From a virus, in IMG/VR virus record IMGVR_UViG_3300046616_000243, positions 1-40,472 of that record: DNA of 40,472 bases; one strand, given 5' to 3'. The notes under the pieces are model-generated. The model did not search any database, was not told the DNA's origin, and worked only from the letters and a program-made list of their open reading frames with translations. Both the position numbers and the translations under genes were made by a program. Below, in pieces: positions 14,100-20,787 of the stretch (position 1 is the stretch's first letter; the number at the start of each line of letters is the position of its first letter).

Positions 14100-14411
14100 C
14101 TACCGCTTCGTTTCTGCGGACCTAGGTTGTTCGGGCTCTGTGAAAACGATGCCGGTACCGGTGTCTGGGATCTTCTTGAATGATCCGAGATGGGCGTCCT
14201 TGAGTACATGACCGATCCATCCTTCACGCAGATGGACTTTGCCGGCGGGCGTGGTCGTCGGCGCTGGGATCGGTTCTTGCGCTGACGGGAACTTGGTCAA
14301 GTCCAGCCCCGCGAGCTTCACGATCTTCGTGGGAACAGGCTTATTCTGGCCTTCCAGAATCCGCTTGCGACCCCTCGCTGCGATGATGTGTGCCCTAGTT
14401 ATCTTGCTCAT
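14100..14411 (-). CDS. Hypothetical basic protein, 103 residues
   Basis: It starts within the end of the upstream membrane protein gene (17-base overlap) and is convergent with the integrase. Residues 1-35 are basic (RAHIIAARGRKRILEGQNK) and the rest is Pro/Thr-rich with LREGWIGHVLKDAHLG. No domain known. The tight overlap suggests a two-gene unit with the membrane protein, perhaps lysogenic cargo. Confidence 0.5.
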   Translation of the reverse strand: MSKITRAHIIAARGRKRILEGQNKPVPTKIVKLAGLDLTKFPSAQEPIPAPTTTPAGKVHLREGWIGHVLKDAHLGSFKKIPDTGTGIVFTEPEQPRSAETKR

Positions 14412-14772
14412 CAGCTGCCCTCTCGACGTCCTCTTCGCTGACCTCGTCAGTGATGTCTTCCAAGATCGAGTCGATCATGTCTTTGTCGACGGTTTCAATC
14501 CAGTCTACGAGTGCAAGGGCTCCCAGCACAGTGGCCCCCAGCTCTCGGTAGTCCTCTTCCGGACCTTCCACCCGCTCGGCCGCCCAGACGAATCGATCCC
14601 ACCACTGTTCCCTGTTCTCCCGGTTGGCAGTCCCCAGTCGGGTCAGATGCCCTTGCCTAATCGTCACAATGACGTTGATAACGCCAACGACGATTGCCGC
14701 TGCGGCAACGCAAATAGCTGCGACGACTTGGGGCGAGTTTGCTACGTCCGTCACTACTTCTGTCGAGATCAC
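14395..14772 (-). CDS. Membrane-anchored protein with acidic tail, 125 residues
   Basis: GTG start. A single clear membrane segment lies at residues 16-37 (VVAAICVAAAAIVVGVINVIV), preceded by a short outside part. After it comes a soluble helical part with RENREQWWDRFVWAAERVE, a Trp-rich motif seen in other actinobacterial membrane-linked hypotheticals, and a strongly acidic end. Small single-span proteins next to integrases are frequent superinfection exclusion or abortive infection factors; here that is only inferred from position and build. Confidence 0.55.
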   Translation of the reverse strand: MISTEVVTDVANSPQVVAAICVAAAAIVVGVINVIVTIRQGHLTRLGTANRENREQWWDRFVWAAERVEGPEEDYRELGATVLGALALVDWIETVDKDMIDSILEDITDEVSEEDVERAADEQDN

Positions 14773-14982
14773 CGCTTCATCGTAAACGGTGATCTTCCGT
14801 AGCTCCGCTCCTTGAGGGGTGAGAACACGCCTTAGTCACACTAGTGACTGCGGTCTAATCTCACCTTTGCCCGGCAGGGGTCCGGACCCGCGCCTGAGAT
14901 CCCGTCGTCAAGCACCCATCAAGTACTCATCAAGGAAAGCCTCTAGTGGCAAACCGTCGGTGCTTCCACATAGGCTTCCGGA
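14773..14982. other. Noncoding 210-base region with dyads; attP or regulatory candidate
   Basis: No gene is visible. It holds a 16-base dyad AGTCAC-ACTA-GTGACT (14834-14849), a perfect 12-base palindrome GGGTCCGGACCC (14878-14889) and a direct repeat CATCAAG-TACT-CATCAAG (14917-14934). The attachment site of the serine integrase was not found elsewhere, so this is one place to look, and it must also hold promoters for the genes on both sides. Confidence 0.35.
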
Positions 14983-15219
14983 ATGCTCACCGACCAACAG
15001 AAGGCCATGCTCGACCTTGCCAGCGAGAAGTTCAAGTACGCTGGCTCCCTGGACTCGGCTGCCATGGAACGTTTCGGCATGACTCCGACCAGATACTGGC
15101 AAGAGGTCAACCGACTCATCCAGACAGAAGCCGCCGTGGCATACCGCCCGGCAACGGTGGCCCAGCTCAAGACCAGGCACCGAGCCATGGTGCGGACTGC
15201 CAGCAGGCTAATCCGGTAA
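14983..15219 (+). CDS. DUF3263 family protein
   Basis: Protein of 78 residues matching the DUF3263 pattern well: LTDQQKAMLDLASEKFKYAG, then FGMTPTRYWQEVNRLI and a basic end with RHRAMVRTASRLIR. DUF3263 proteins are small helical, helix-turn-helix-like proteins of actinobacteria and their phages, thought to be DNA-binding. It overlaps the end of the next minus-strand gene by 12 bases. As it is read rightward beside the integrase region, a role as regulator or excision factor is possible. Confidence 0.8.
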   Translation: MLTDQQKAMLDLASEKFKYAGSLDSAAMERFGMTPTRYWQEVNRLIQTEAAVAYRPATVAQLKTRHRAMVRTASRLIR

Positions 15220-15579
15220 GAAACCCGGGAACCTCTTCCCCCACTGAACCATGCGAAGCCACTCAGGGCAGCGGTTGTACTCATCGATGTCCCACTCCGA
15301 GTCCGTAACGGGCCTGACTGATTCCTTGGGCAACCACGCTGCCAGACTCACTTTGTCATCGTCGTACCATTGCACGCTGATTTGGGTTTTGTTCCAGTGC
15401 GTGGCCTCGGCGTAGACGGCGACTGTTCCGCCAGCCTTTAGCGAGACTTGTGCGTGGACCTTTGGGTAGCTGCCCCACTCCCATGAACGAATGTCCTCGT
15501 GCGGCCCCACGCGCTCTGAATGGACGTACTCGTACGTGACGCCCCCAAGCAGGAAGGACGTCGGCGGATAGATCGGCAT
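15208..15579 (-). CDS. Hypothetical protein, 123 residues
   Basis: The protein alternates strands and aromatic turns (GGVTYEYVHSERVG, HAQVSLKAGGTVAVYAEAT, TQISVQWYDDD) and is probably a small beta-rich domain with an acidic C-terminal half ending in PEWLRMVQWGKRFPGF. No family recognised. It is divergent from the 15605 gene, with only 25 bases between the starts, and convergent with the DUF3263 gene. Likely lysogenic cargo. Confidence 0.5.
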   Translation of the reverse strand: MPIYPPTSFLLGGVTYEYVHSERVGPHEDIRSWEWGSYPKVHAQVSLKAGGTVAVYAEATHWNKTQISVQWYDDDKVSLAAWLPKESVRPVTDSEWDIDEYNRCPEWLRMVQWGKRFPGFLPD

Positions 15580-15582
15580 CCC

Positions 15583-15601
15583 ACCATCATGCCAAGATGG
15601 T
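15583..15601. promoter_or_regulatory. Dyad ACCATC-N7-GATGGT between divergent genes
   Basis: A 6-7-6 inverted repeat fills the short gap between the divergent starts at 15579 and 15605. The geometry equals that of the immunity operators (6-N7-6), but the arm bases differ. It may be an operator for a local regulator; it could also be chance given its length. Confidence 0.3.
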
Positions 15602-15604
15602 CAG

Positions 15605-15751
15605 GTGGAAGTTACCTTGACCATTGAGAACGCCGCCGGAGAGCGGGGCACTGTGCAGGCGTTAGGGGGCGATTACGAGACAGCCTATACAGCAGCACGT
15701 GAGCTAATCCCCGAAGACTGTAAAGCCATCGTCATCCGCACATCAGAATGA
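15605..15751 (+). CDS. Small protein, 48 residues
   Basis: Open frame from GTG at 15605 to the stop at 15749-15751. It has a strand-rich start (VEVTLTIENAAGERG), a helix (YETAYTAARELIPED) and a final strand (CKAIVIRTSE), the profile of a compact beta-alpha-beta domain. It precedes the next small gene by 14 bases. The start codon is weakly supported. Confidence 0.45.
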   Translation: MEVTLTIENAAGERGTVQALGGDYETAYTAARELIPEDCKAIVIRTSE

Positions 15752-15765
15752 AGAGAGAAGAAACC

Positions 15766-15936
15766 ATGACAGCTCCTCAAGAAGTACGTGCAGCAGAGAA
15801 GGCAACACGCATCGCACTGCTGGAAGCAATATCGGCACAGACCCCTGACGCATCAGCGGCAGACATGGTGAAACTCGCGGAGGCCTACAAGCTTGTCGTT
15901 TCATCGTCTAGTATTTCGACTACCGACCAAAACTAG
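15766..15936 (+). CDS. Small helical protein, 56 residues
   Basis: The ATG at 15766 is preceded by AGAGAGAAG with good spacing; an ATG at 15748 is less likely. Two helices are visible (EVRAAEKATRIALLEAISAQ and AADMVKLAEAYKLVV), and the end is a short Ser-rich tail. Similar two-helix peptides occur in many actinophages, function unknown. Confidence 0.5.
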   Translation: MTAPQEVRAAEKATRIALLEAISAQTPDASAADMVKLAEAYKLVVSSSSISTTDQN

Positions 15937-15951
15937 GCAGAGGACCCACCC

Positions 15952-16149
15952 ATGAGCAGCTACTCTGGCAGCACCAAGGCAACCGAGACTCCACAGCGCT
16001 CGGTGACGGTCTTCGCAACGTTAGCCACGCTTGCCTTCTTCGGCGCTGTCATGGCTTTCTACATGGAGAACGTTCTCTTCGCCGGCGGCTTGCTGCTGCT
16101 GACGCTCGGACTAGGCCTTGGGGCCAAGTCAGCCAATCGCAGGCAATAG
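15952..16149 (+). CDS. Small two-span membrane protein, 65 residues
   Basis: AGAGGACC lies before the ATG. Two hydrophobic spans are clear: residues 19-38 (TVFATLATLAFFGAVMAFYM) and 41-57 (VLFAGGLLLLTLGLGLG), with a short basic end. It is the last gene before a bidirectional terminator. It is probably expressed in the lysogen and may be a superinfection exclusion factor, by position only. Confidence 0.55.
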   Translation: MSSYSGSTKATETPQRSVTVFATLATLAFFGAVMAFYMENVLFAGGLLLLTLGLGLGAKSANRRQ

Positions 16150-16162
16150 GCAGCAACGCAAA

Positions 16163-16196
16163 AAAGCCCCCGTACTCCGAAGAGTGCGGGGGCTTT
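16163..16196. terminator. Bidirectional terminator with UUCG loop
   Basis: Perfect 10 bp arms AAAGCCCCCG and CGGGGGCTTT, extended by ACTC/GAGT around a four-base loop. On the minus strand the inner stem is CTC-TTCG-GAG, the extra-stable UUCG tetraloop, and it is followed by TTTTTT. It would end the polymerase-like gene from the right and the small membrane protein gene from the left. Confidence 0.85.
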
Positions 16197-16255
16197 GCAG
16201 CGCTCAGGGGGTTGAGCAAATGCTGCGGTTCAATCCTACTGTTTATGATTGGGGC

Positions 16256-16489
16256 ATGACTATGGATGCTGCCCTCAAAGAGCTCGCCGCCGCCCTGGCC
16301 GAAGATCCGGCGCTATCGCCGCGGACTCGGACAGCTGCGCAGGAAGTCCTGCAAGCCGCGCAAGCTCGGCTTGATGACGCTGAACGGGTGGCCGTGTTCT
16401 ATGCCGAAGACCACGCCGCAATGCTCGCAGAGGACGAGGCGTTTCGTCGGCGGAAACCGTTCCTAAGTAAGCTATTGCGAACCAAATAG
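16256..16489 (+). CDS. Helical protein, 77 residues, possibly leaderless
   Basis: The peptide is a long amphipathic helical run (LKELAAALAEDPALS, AAQEVLQAAQARLDDAERV) with a basic end RRRKPFLSKLLRTK. The ATG at 16256 has no ribosome site but lies 6 bases after TATGAT (16244-16249), as in leaderless actinobacterial transcripts. It overlaps the 3-prime end of the minus-strand polymerase-like gene by 215 bases, so one of the two ends may be misread. Composition argues that it is real. Confidence 0.5.
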   Translation: MTMDAALKELAAALAEDPALSPRTRTAAQEVLQAAQARLDDAERVAVFYAEDHAAMLAEDEAFRRRKPFLSKLLRTK

Positions 16490-17708
16490 GCAGCACCGTC
16501 CACGCTGGAGTTGCGTTCAACCCCACCACCAAAAACACGACCAGAGCCAAGTCGCTCCGCTGCGATCCCCGGAGCCTCCACAGTAAGCCGGTCAGGAGCA
16601 AGACGAACGCGACGCCGGCGATAGCTCCCAGCTCAGCGAAGATCTGCACATAACTGTTGTTTGCAATCGCACGTTCGATTCCCGCATTAAAGTTTCGGGG
16701 AAGCTCGCTATAGTCCGTATAAGTTTCGTACCAGGCCCCGTACCGACCGGGACCGACGCCGAGGAACGGATTATCAAGCATCATCGCGAACCCTGTGTCC
16801 GTGTTGACGGTTCGCGAGCGCATCGAGTAGCCGATGTTCCGGCTTAGGCCGTCAGCATCTACCAGACCGAGCTTGCCAAGCTGCTGGGACACATAAGCAT
16901 TGGCCGCTGGAATGAAAGTAGTGGCCGCAGCGCCTACCAGTCCGAGGAACGCCAGGACTGATACGACCTTACCGGTCGGGCGCAGGAACACAATCAACAT
17001 CAGACCTGCCAGCACGCCGAGCACGCCAGTGGTCGACTGCGAGTACAACAGGCAGGCCAACGCTAGTCCGGTACCAAGTTTGTCGCCACGTCGCAGGACG
17101 ACAAAGAATGCAATGCCTGCGAAGAACCCAAGGTAATTACCTTCAAGGAACGGGCCATTTCGTGGGAGCCTCAAGCCGTAAGCACTCCCTGACTGCGTGC
17201 GGCCATTAACGGCGGCAAGCAAGGACGCTGCTCCACCTAGGAACAGCACCACCTGCACGCCGCAATAGATCGCTGCAAGCCTGACTGCTTTAGAAAAGCC
17301 TTCAGCAATCCGCTCAGGGCCGAGTCGAGTAGCCGCAAACCAGCAGACCACAATGACTATCCCGCCGTAGGCCATGTACTGGATGATGTCCGCCGTGAGC
17401 CCGCGGCTGTAACCTTGCGGATTGTTCAAGGGCAGCTCGCGCGTCATGTTGACGGCCGTGGACAGCGCCAGAACGACAGACATCACCAGCAGCTTTCCGC
17501 CGCCGTGGAAACTAAACGCCGGCTTGCGTCCCTCAAGCATGAAAAGAGCCACCGCCAACAGCCCGGCGACTTCACTAATCTTCAGCGGGAACCCAACCTG
17601 CACCGTGAAGGCCTGCTGGAACGGCACGAAGACCACAGCCCAGAACATCAGCCCTTCAGCGAACGGTGTTCGTGACTTAGCAGATCGCGGTAATTCTTTG
17701 ACAAGCAT
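16275..17708 (-). CDS. Wzy/O-antigen-ligase-like membrane protein
   Basis: Protein of 477 residues with about ten membrane spans and one large loop, the build of the O-antigen ligase / Wzy polymerase superfamily. Spans begin near residues 22, 45, 70, 102, 136 and continue to about 415. The loop at about 280-350 carries GLSRNIGYSMRSRTV and MMLDNPFLGVGPGRYG, the R-x-x-x-W-like and NP-x-x-GVG-type segment common in WaaL/Wzy proteins. Such proteins polymerise or transfer surface polysaccharide units. It has its own candidate promoter and terminators and follows the tail spike, so it looks like a moron. From about residue 422 the sequence turns Arg/Ala-rich and overlaps a plus-strand gene, so the true end or a truncation is in question. 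Confidence 0.75.
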   Translation of the reverse strand: MLVKELPRSAKSRTPFAEGLMFWAVVFVPFQQAFTVQVGFPLKISEVAGLLAVALFMLEGRKPAFSFHGGGKLLVMSVVLALSTAVNMTRELPLNNPQGYSRGLTADIIQYMAYGGIVIVVCWFAATRLGPERIAEGFSKAVRLAAIYCGVQVVLFLGGAASLLAAVNGRTQSGSAYGLRLPRNGPFLEGNYLGFFAGIAFFVVLRRGDKLGTGLALACLLYSQSTTGVLGVLAGLMLIVFLRPTGKVVSVLAFLGLVGAAATTFIPAANAYVSQQLGKLGLVDADGLSRNIGYSMRSRTVNTDTGFAMMLDNPFLGVGPGRYGAWYETYTDYSELPRNFNAGIERAIANNSYVQIFAELGAIAGVAFVLLLTGLLWRLRGSQRSDLALVVFLVVGLNATPAWTVLPIWFAIAYLGTVSADETPRPLRALRRGLRHRTRPPVQRHQAELARLAGLPAQLSESAAIAPDLRPGRRRAL

Positions 17709-17737
17709 GCATCATCCCTGCTCGAACCAAGTGGGAC

Positions 17738-17770
17738 GGTCCCCCCGCGCAATATTAGCCGCGGGGGACC
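17738..17770. terminator. GC-rich hairpin after the tail spike gene
   Basis: Arms GGTCCCC-C-CGCG and CGCGGGGGACC form an 11 bp stem with one bulged base, between the spike stop and the polymerase-like start. There is no long T run. It may end most late transcription, leaving the moron to its own promoter. Confidence 0.5.
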
Positions 17771-17781
17771 ATGGCTCCCAA
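17752..17781 (-). promoter_or_regulatory. Candidate moron promoter
   Basis: On the minus strand TTGGGA (17776-17781) is followed after 18 bases by TAATAT (17752-17757), each 4 of 6 to consensus. It lies in the short gap upstream of the polymerase-like gene and partly within the hairpin at 17738-17770. Confidence 0.4.
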
Positions 17782-17791
17782 CATTTGGTCG

Positions 17792-20419
17792 TCAGAGAAG
17801 GCGGGTCAGCTTCAAATACGACCCTGCGAACACCGTGGCATCTGACGCCTCGGCAACGAGCTGTGCAAACGTCAATTGCAGCACCCCTGCCGTTGCGCCA
17901 GTGACCAGCAGGCCTTTGGGGTAAGCGAAGATCTTAGAGGCCACGCCTGCCCCACCAATCGGGCTTGTCTCGCTGATACCCTTCGGCTGTCTAGCAACAG
18001 AGCTGGTCGGAGACGTCGTACCTGTCGAGAGCCCGTTGGCTGACCAGTCCATCGCTGCGGAAGCCGGGTATGTCCAACCGAATGTGATATCCGCCGCCGT
18101 CGATGCAGCGTAGATAATGGCTCCCTCAACCTCGTAAACGGCATTGGCGGCCACGTTGAAAACAAGCCCAGTCGCCGCCACCAGCGACCCAGAGTTATTC
18201 ACCACCACGTCGGCCGTGGACTTTGCCAGCCTGGGGATATCCAAATCCGTCAAGACCTTGCGAGACCCAACCGAAAAACTGCCGTCTGCCGCAACGACAA
18301 CCTGGTCAAATGCCTCTCGCCAGGCACCACTGGACCAGACCAAGTGCACAGCCTGGTTGCCGACTGACAGAGTACGGTTCACGCTTCCCGCCAGCCTCGT
18401 GTTGAAGCTTGCCCCATGCTGAACCGTCAGTGCCGCAGTTGCCGTCCCCATGACTATGCTGAGTCGTTGCCCGTCAAACTGCCCGACAGGAACGGACCCC
18501 ATAGTTCGGGGCGTTGAATCGGTGATGTTTGCCGTCAACACCAGCTGGGCGTCTGTGGCCATGAATAGCTGCGTCAAGGAGCCAGCGAGCGCTGCGTTGT
18601 TGAACCCCACGCCACCTGAGGTGCGACGGGATAGCGAGTCTGTTGGGTTGTAGAGGCACCGCCATTTCACTGAGGAGATGACGGCGTCCGGTATTGGGAA
18701 TGGAGCCGACGTCGCCCAGGGCGTTTCGAAAACGAAGTCCTCAATGAGGACGCGTTCTGTCTCAGAAGAGAATGCTGTCGGCGTGGCAGTCGCTGCTTGG
18801 TAAGCGGCGCTGGCCTTTACTTTGAGTTTGCCAATGCGGAAGTCCGACTTTTCGCCTGCCACGGGGTCAACGCTGAACAGACGCTGCGTGCCGGTACCCA
18901 CTGTTGCCACTGCGGAAAGGTCAAGAGAGCCGCTGAACTCTAGGGCAGAGTTTTCGCACTGGATAATCGACCCGTCGGCTTTGGAGCCTAGGGTGATGTC
19001 CGCGTCTGTGATCTTTGCGTTTCCGTTGAGGAGAACCCCGAACCTTTCAACGCCTCGGGCGTTCACGCCGGTCATGGTCACACTAGGAGTTGTGGGCCGA
19101 ACGTTGTAGTTAGGGTGGGTCGCTGCTCCGCGGACGGCCACGGTCAGAACTCGACGGGACCCTACAACTTTGAAGTTGTCCACCGTGTGCAGTTCCGACT
19201 CTCCTTGACTCCAAGCCCCCGTGACTTGTGTTGTCACCATGAGGGCCGCGAGTCCACCGTAGACGGTGCAGTCGATGATGCTGTGACTGGTTCCGCGCAG
19301 CAGGAAGCCGTTGACTTCCGGGGAGACGTACGCGGTGCAGCCGATGAACTGGATGCCGCGTGACATGTGGTGGGTGTCGAACCCGGCTGCGGTGCAGTCG
19401 TGGCTTGTGATGTTGACCAACTTCGTATTGAAGGTCCGCCCGAACGATGACGCATCAGTCGAGCCTGCGGCCACGTCGCCTGTGCCACAGGTGAACGGGT
19501 GGCGCAGGGATCGCTGGCTACCGCCCTCAATGACACCATTCGTGCACGACGAATCGTGAACGCCGTAGCTGAACACCCCGTTGGTGGGATCGTTCATGCC
19601 CCAACGAACGTTGAAGTTGGAAACGCGGTACGCGTAGCAGGACTTGAAAGACAGGCCCATTCCTACGAGCCGCTTTGCGACGCTATTCTCCACGACCGCG
19701 TTCGTGAGGTTCTGGAAGCGGAACATCGAACCCTCGGTCTTGCCCGACACCACCGCATCAGTGACGTCGAACATGGCGCCGGTCAAGGTCACGCCACCGT
19801 AGGGAAGACGGCTGGCCCGGGGGGCTGTCGTGTAGGACTCCGCCAGAAGGTTGGAGCGGACCCCGTCTGTGAGGCCACGCAAGTACACAGTCGTGCCTGA
19901 AACTGACAGGACCTCGGCAAACTCACCCCGCCGCGGCTTCACCGTATCGGAAGTGACGTGCGCGCCGCTGATGACGTCATCTGAATAGATTTTGATCAGG
20001 TCGTTGGGGAACCACGACGGGGTAGTGGCCATGGTCAGCTTCGTAACCGTGGCTGGCTGGCCGTCAATCGTGATTGACTCAGTGGCAAAGGCGGTGATGC
20101 CGTACTCAGTATCAAAGACACTTTCACACCGGAAGACCATGGCTGAGCCAGCCCGGATGAACGTTGCCGCCTGGCCATCAATCTTCAAGAACTTCTCAGG
20201 GGGGACAACGGATACTGCGCTGGTAAGGTACTGACCCATAAACTTGACGGTCGCCCCATAAGGGGCTGCATTCAGCACCTCTTGGATCCCAGTGTGGGTC
20301 AAGGTGGCGCCCGTGTTGTCGATCGCCGGAAACTGATCCGGTGTGGCGAGAATGGCGATTTCACCGAACGCCGAATACATCTCATTGCGTGTGATGCCGG
20401 GGACGTCCAAGATTCCCAT
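17792..20419 (-). CDS. Beta-helical tail spike / receptor-binding protein
   Basis: Protein of 875 residues. The start at 20419 (MGILDVPG) has AAGGAGAA upstream; the longer frame is low-quality. After a short N-terminal part, residues 60-450 show the pectate-lyase-like right-handed beta-helix pattern: short strands, Asn and Gly ladders (VSNFNVRWGMNDPTN, NGVIEGGSQRSLRHP, FIGCTAYVSPEVNG, SIIDCTVYGG). A later part (about 620-870) is beta-rich and probably trimeric. Spikes of this fold bind or degrade host surface polysaccharide. It is the last gene of the structural operon, directly before the polymerase-like gene. Catalytic residues cannot be assigned from sequence alone. Confidence 0.75.
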   Translation of the reverse strand: MGILDVPGITRNEMYSAFGEIAILATPDQFPAIDNTGATLTHTGIQEVLNAAPYGATVKFMGQYLTSAVSVVPPEKFLKIDGQAATFIRAGSAMVFRCESVFDTEYGITAFATESITIDGQPATVTKLTMATTPSWFPNDLIKIYSDDVISGAHVTSDTVKPRRGEFAEVLSVSGTTVYLRGLTDGVRSNLLAESYTTAPRASRLPYGGVTLTGAMFDVTDAVVSGKTEGSMFRFQNLTNAVVENSVAKRLVGMGLSFKSCYAYRVSNFNVRWGMNDPTNGVFSYGVHDSSCTNGVIEGGSQRSLRHPFTCGTGDVAAGSTDASSFGRTFNTKLVNITSHDCTAAGFDTHHMSRGIQFIGCTAYVSPEVNGFLLRGTSHSIIDCTVYGGLAALMVTTQVTGAWSQGESELHTVDNFKVVGSRRVLTVAVRGAATHPNYNVRPTTPSVTMTGVNARGVERFGVLLNGNAKITDADITLGSKADGSIIQCENSALEFSGSLDLSAVATVGTGTQRLFSVDPVAGEKSDFRIGKLKVKASAAYQAATATPTAFSSETERVLIEDFVFETPWATSAPFPIPDAVISSVKWRCLYNPTDSLSRRTSGGVGFNNAALAGSLTQLFMATDAQLVLTANITDSTPRTMGSVPVGQFDGQRLSIVMGTATAALTVQHGASFNTRLAGSVNRTLSVGNQAVHLVWSSGAWREAFDQVVVAADGSFSVGSRKVLTDLDIPRLAKSTADVVVNNSGSLVAATGLVFNVAANAVYEVEGAIIYAASTAADITFGWTYPASAAMDWSANGLSTGTTSPTSSVARQPKGISETSPIGGAGVASKIFAYPKGLLVTGATAGVLQLTFAQLVAEASDATVFAGSYLKLTRLL

Positions 20420-20427
20420 GGTTCTCC

Positions 20428-20787
20428 TTAGCTGACCGCGATTGGCGGCCTGTTCGTTACGGCCCCGCTGCTGTTGCGGGTGACCATGGGCTGCGTGAAA
20501 GTCAAGGTTGTTGTTCCCACACGAGTCAACGTGTATGAATCGGTTGCGCCTGGCCATTCGGCAGAGGCTGTACCGGAGTAGACTCCGGCGACTCCGTCTG
20601 GCCATTCGACCTGCGCAGACGTCGCCACTTTGTTCGAATCTCGCACTATTGCTCCCGAGAAAAGTGCGTCCGGCTCCTTAGCGAGTTGGACCAGCGCAGC
20701 CTCCAGGTCGTCTTCGAGGTCGTTCAAGCGGGCCGCTGTCAGTGGCGTATTGCCGATTGGGCCATCTGCCCAATTTCTCCTCGACAT
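20428..20787 (-). CDS. Minor tail protein, spike-associated, 119 residues
   Basis: The ATG at 20787 shares bases with the previous stop (TGATG). The N-terminus NWADGPIGNTPLTAARLN followed by LEDDLEAALVQL is the common opening of actinophage tail fibre and spike proteins. The rest is beta-rich with VEWPDGVAGVYSG and ending in NRPPIAVS. It lies 8 bases before the spike and may be a spike adaptor or small fibre. Confidence 0.65.
   Translation of the reverse strand: MSRRNWADGPIGNTPLTAARLNDLEDDLEAALVQLAKEPDALFSGAIVRDSNKVATSAQVEWPDGVAGVYSGTASAEWPGATDSYTLTRVGTTTLTFTQPMVTRNSSGAVTNRPPIAVS

Noticed and set aside
16275-17708. Reading the polymerase as LPS O-antigen ligase in a Gram-negative host
   Set aside because: All other signals (DUF3263, Gp37-like hub, GTG-rich high-GC coding, serine integrase) point to an actinobacterial host without LPS, so capsule or other glycan is more likely.
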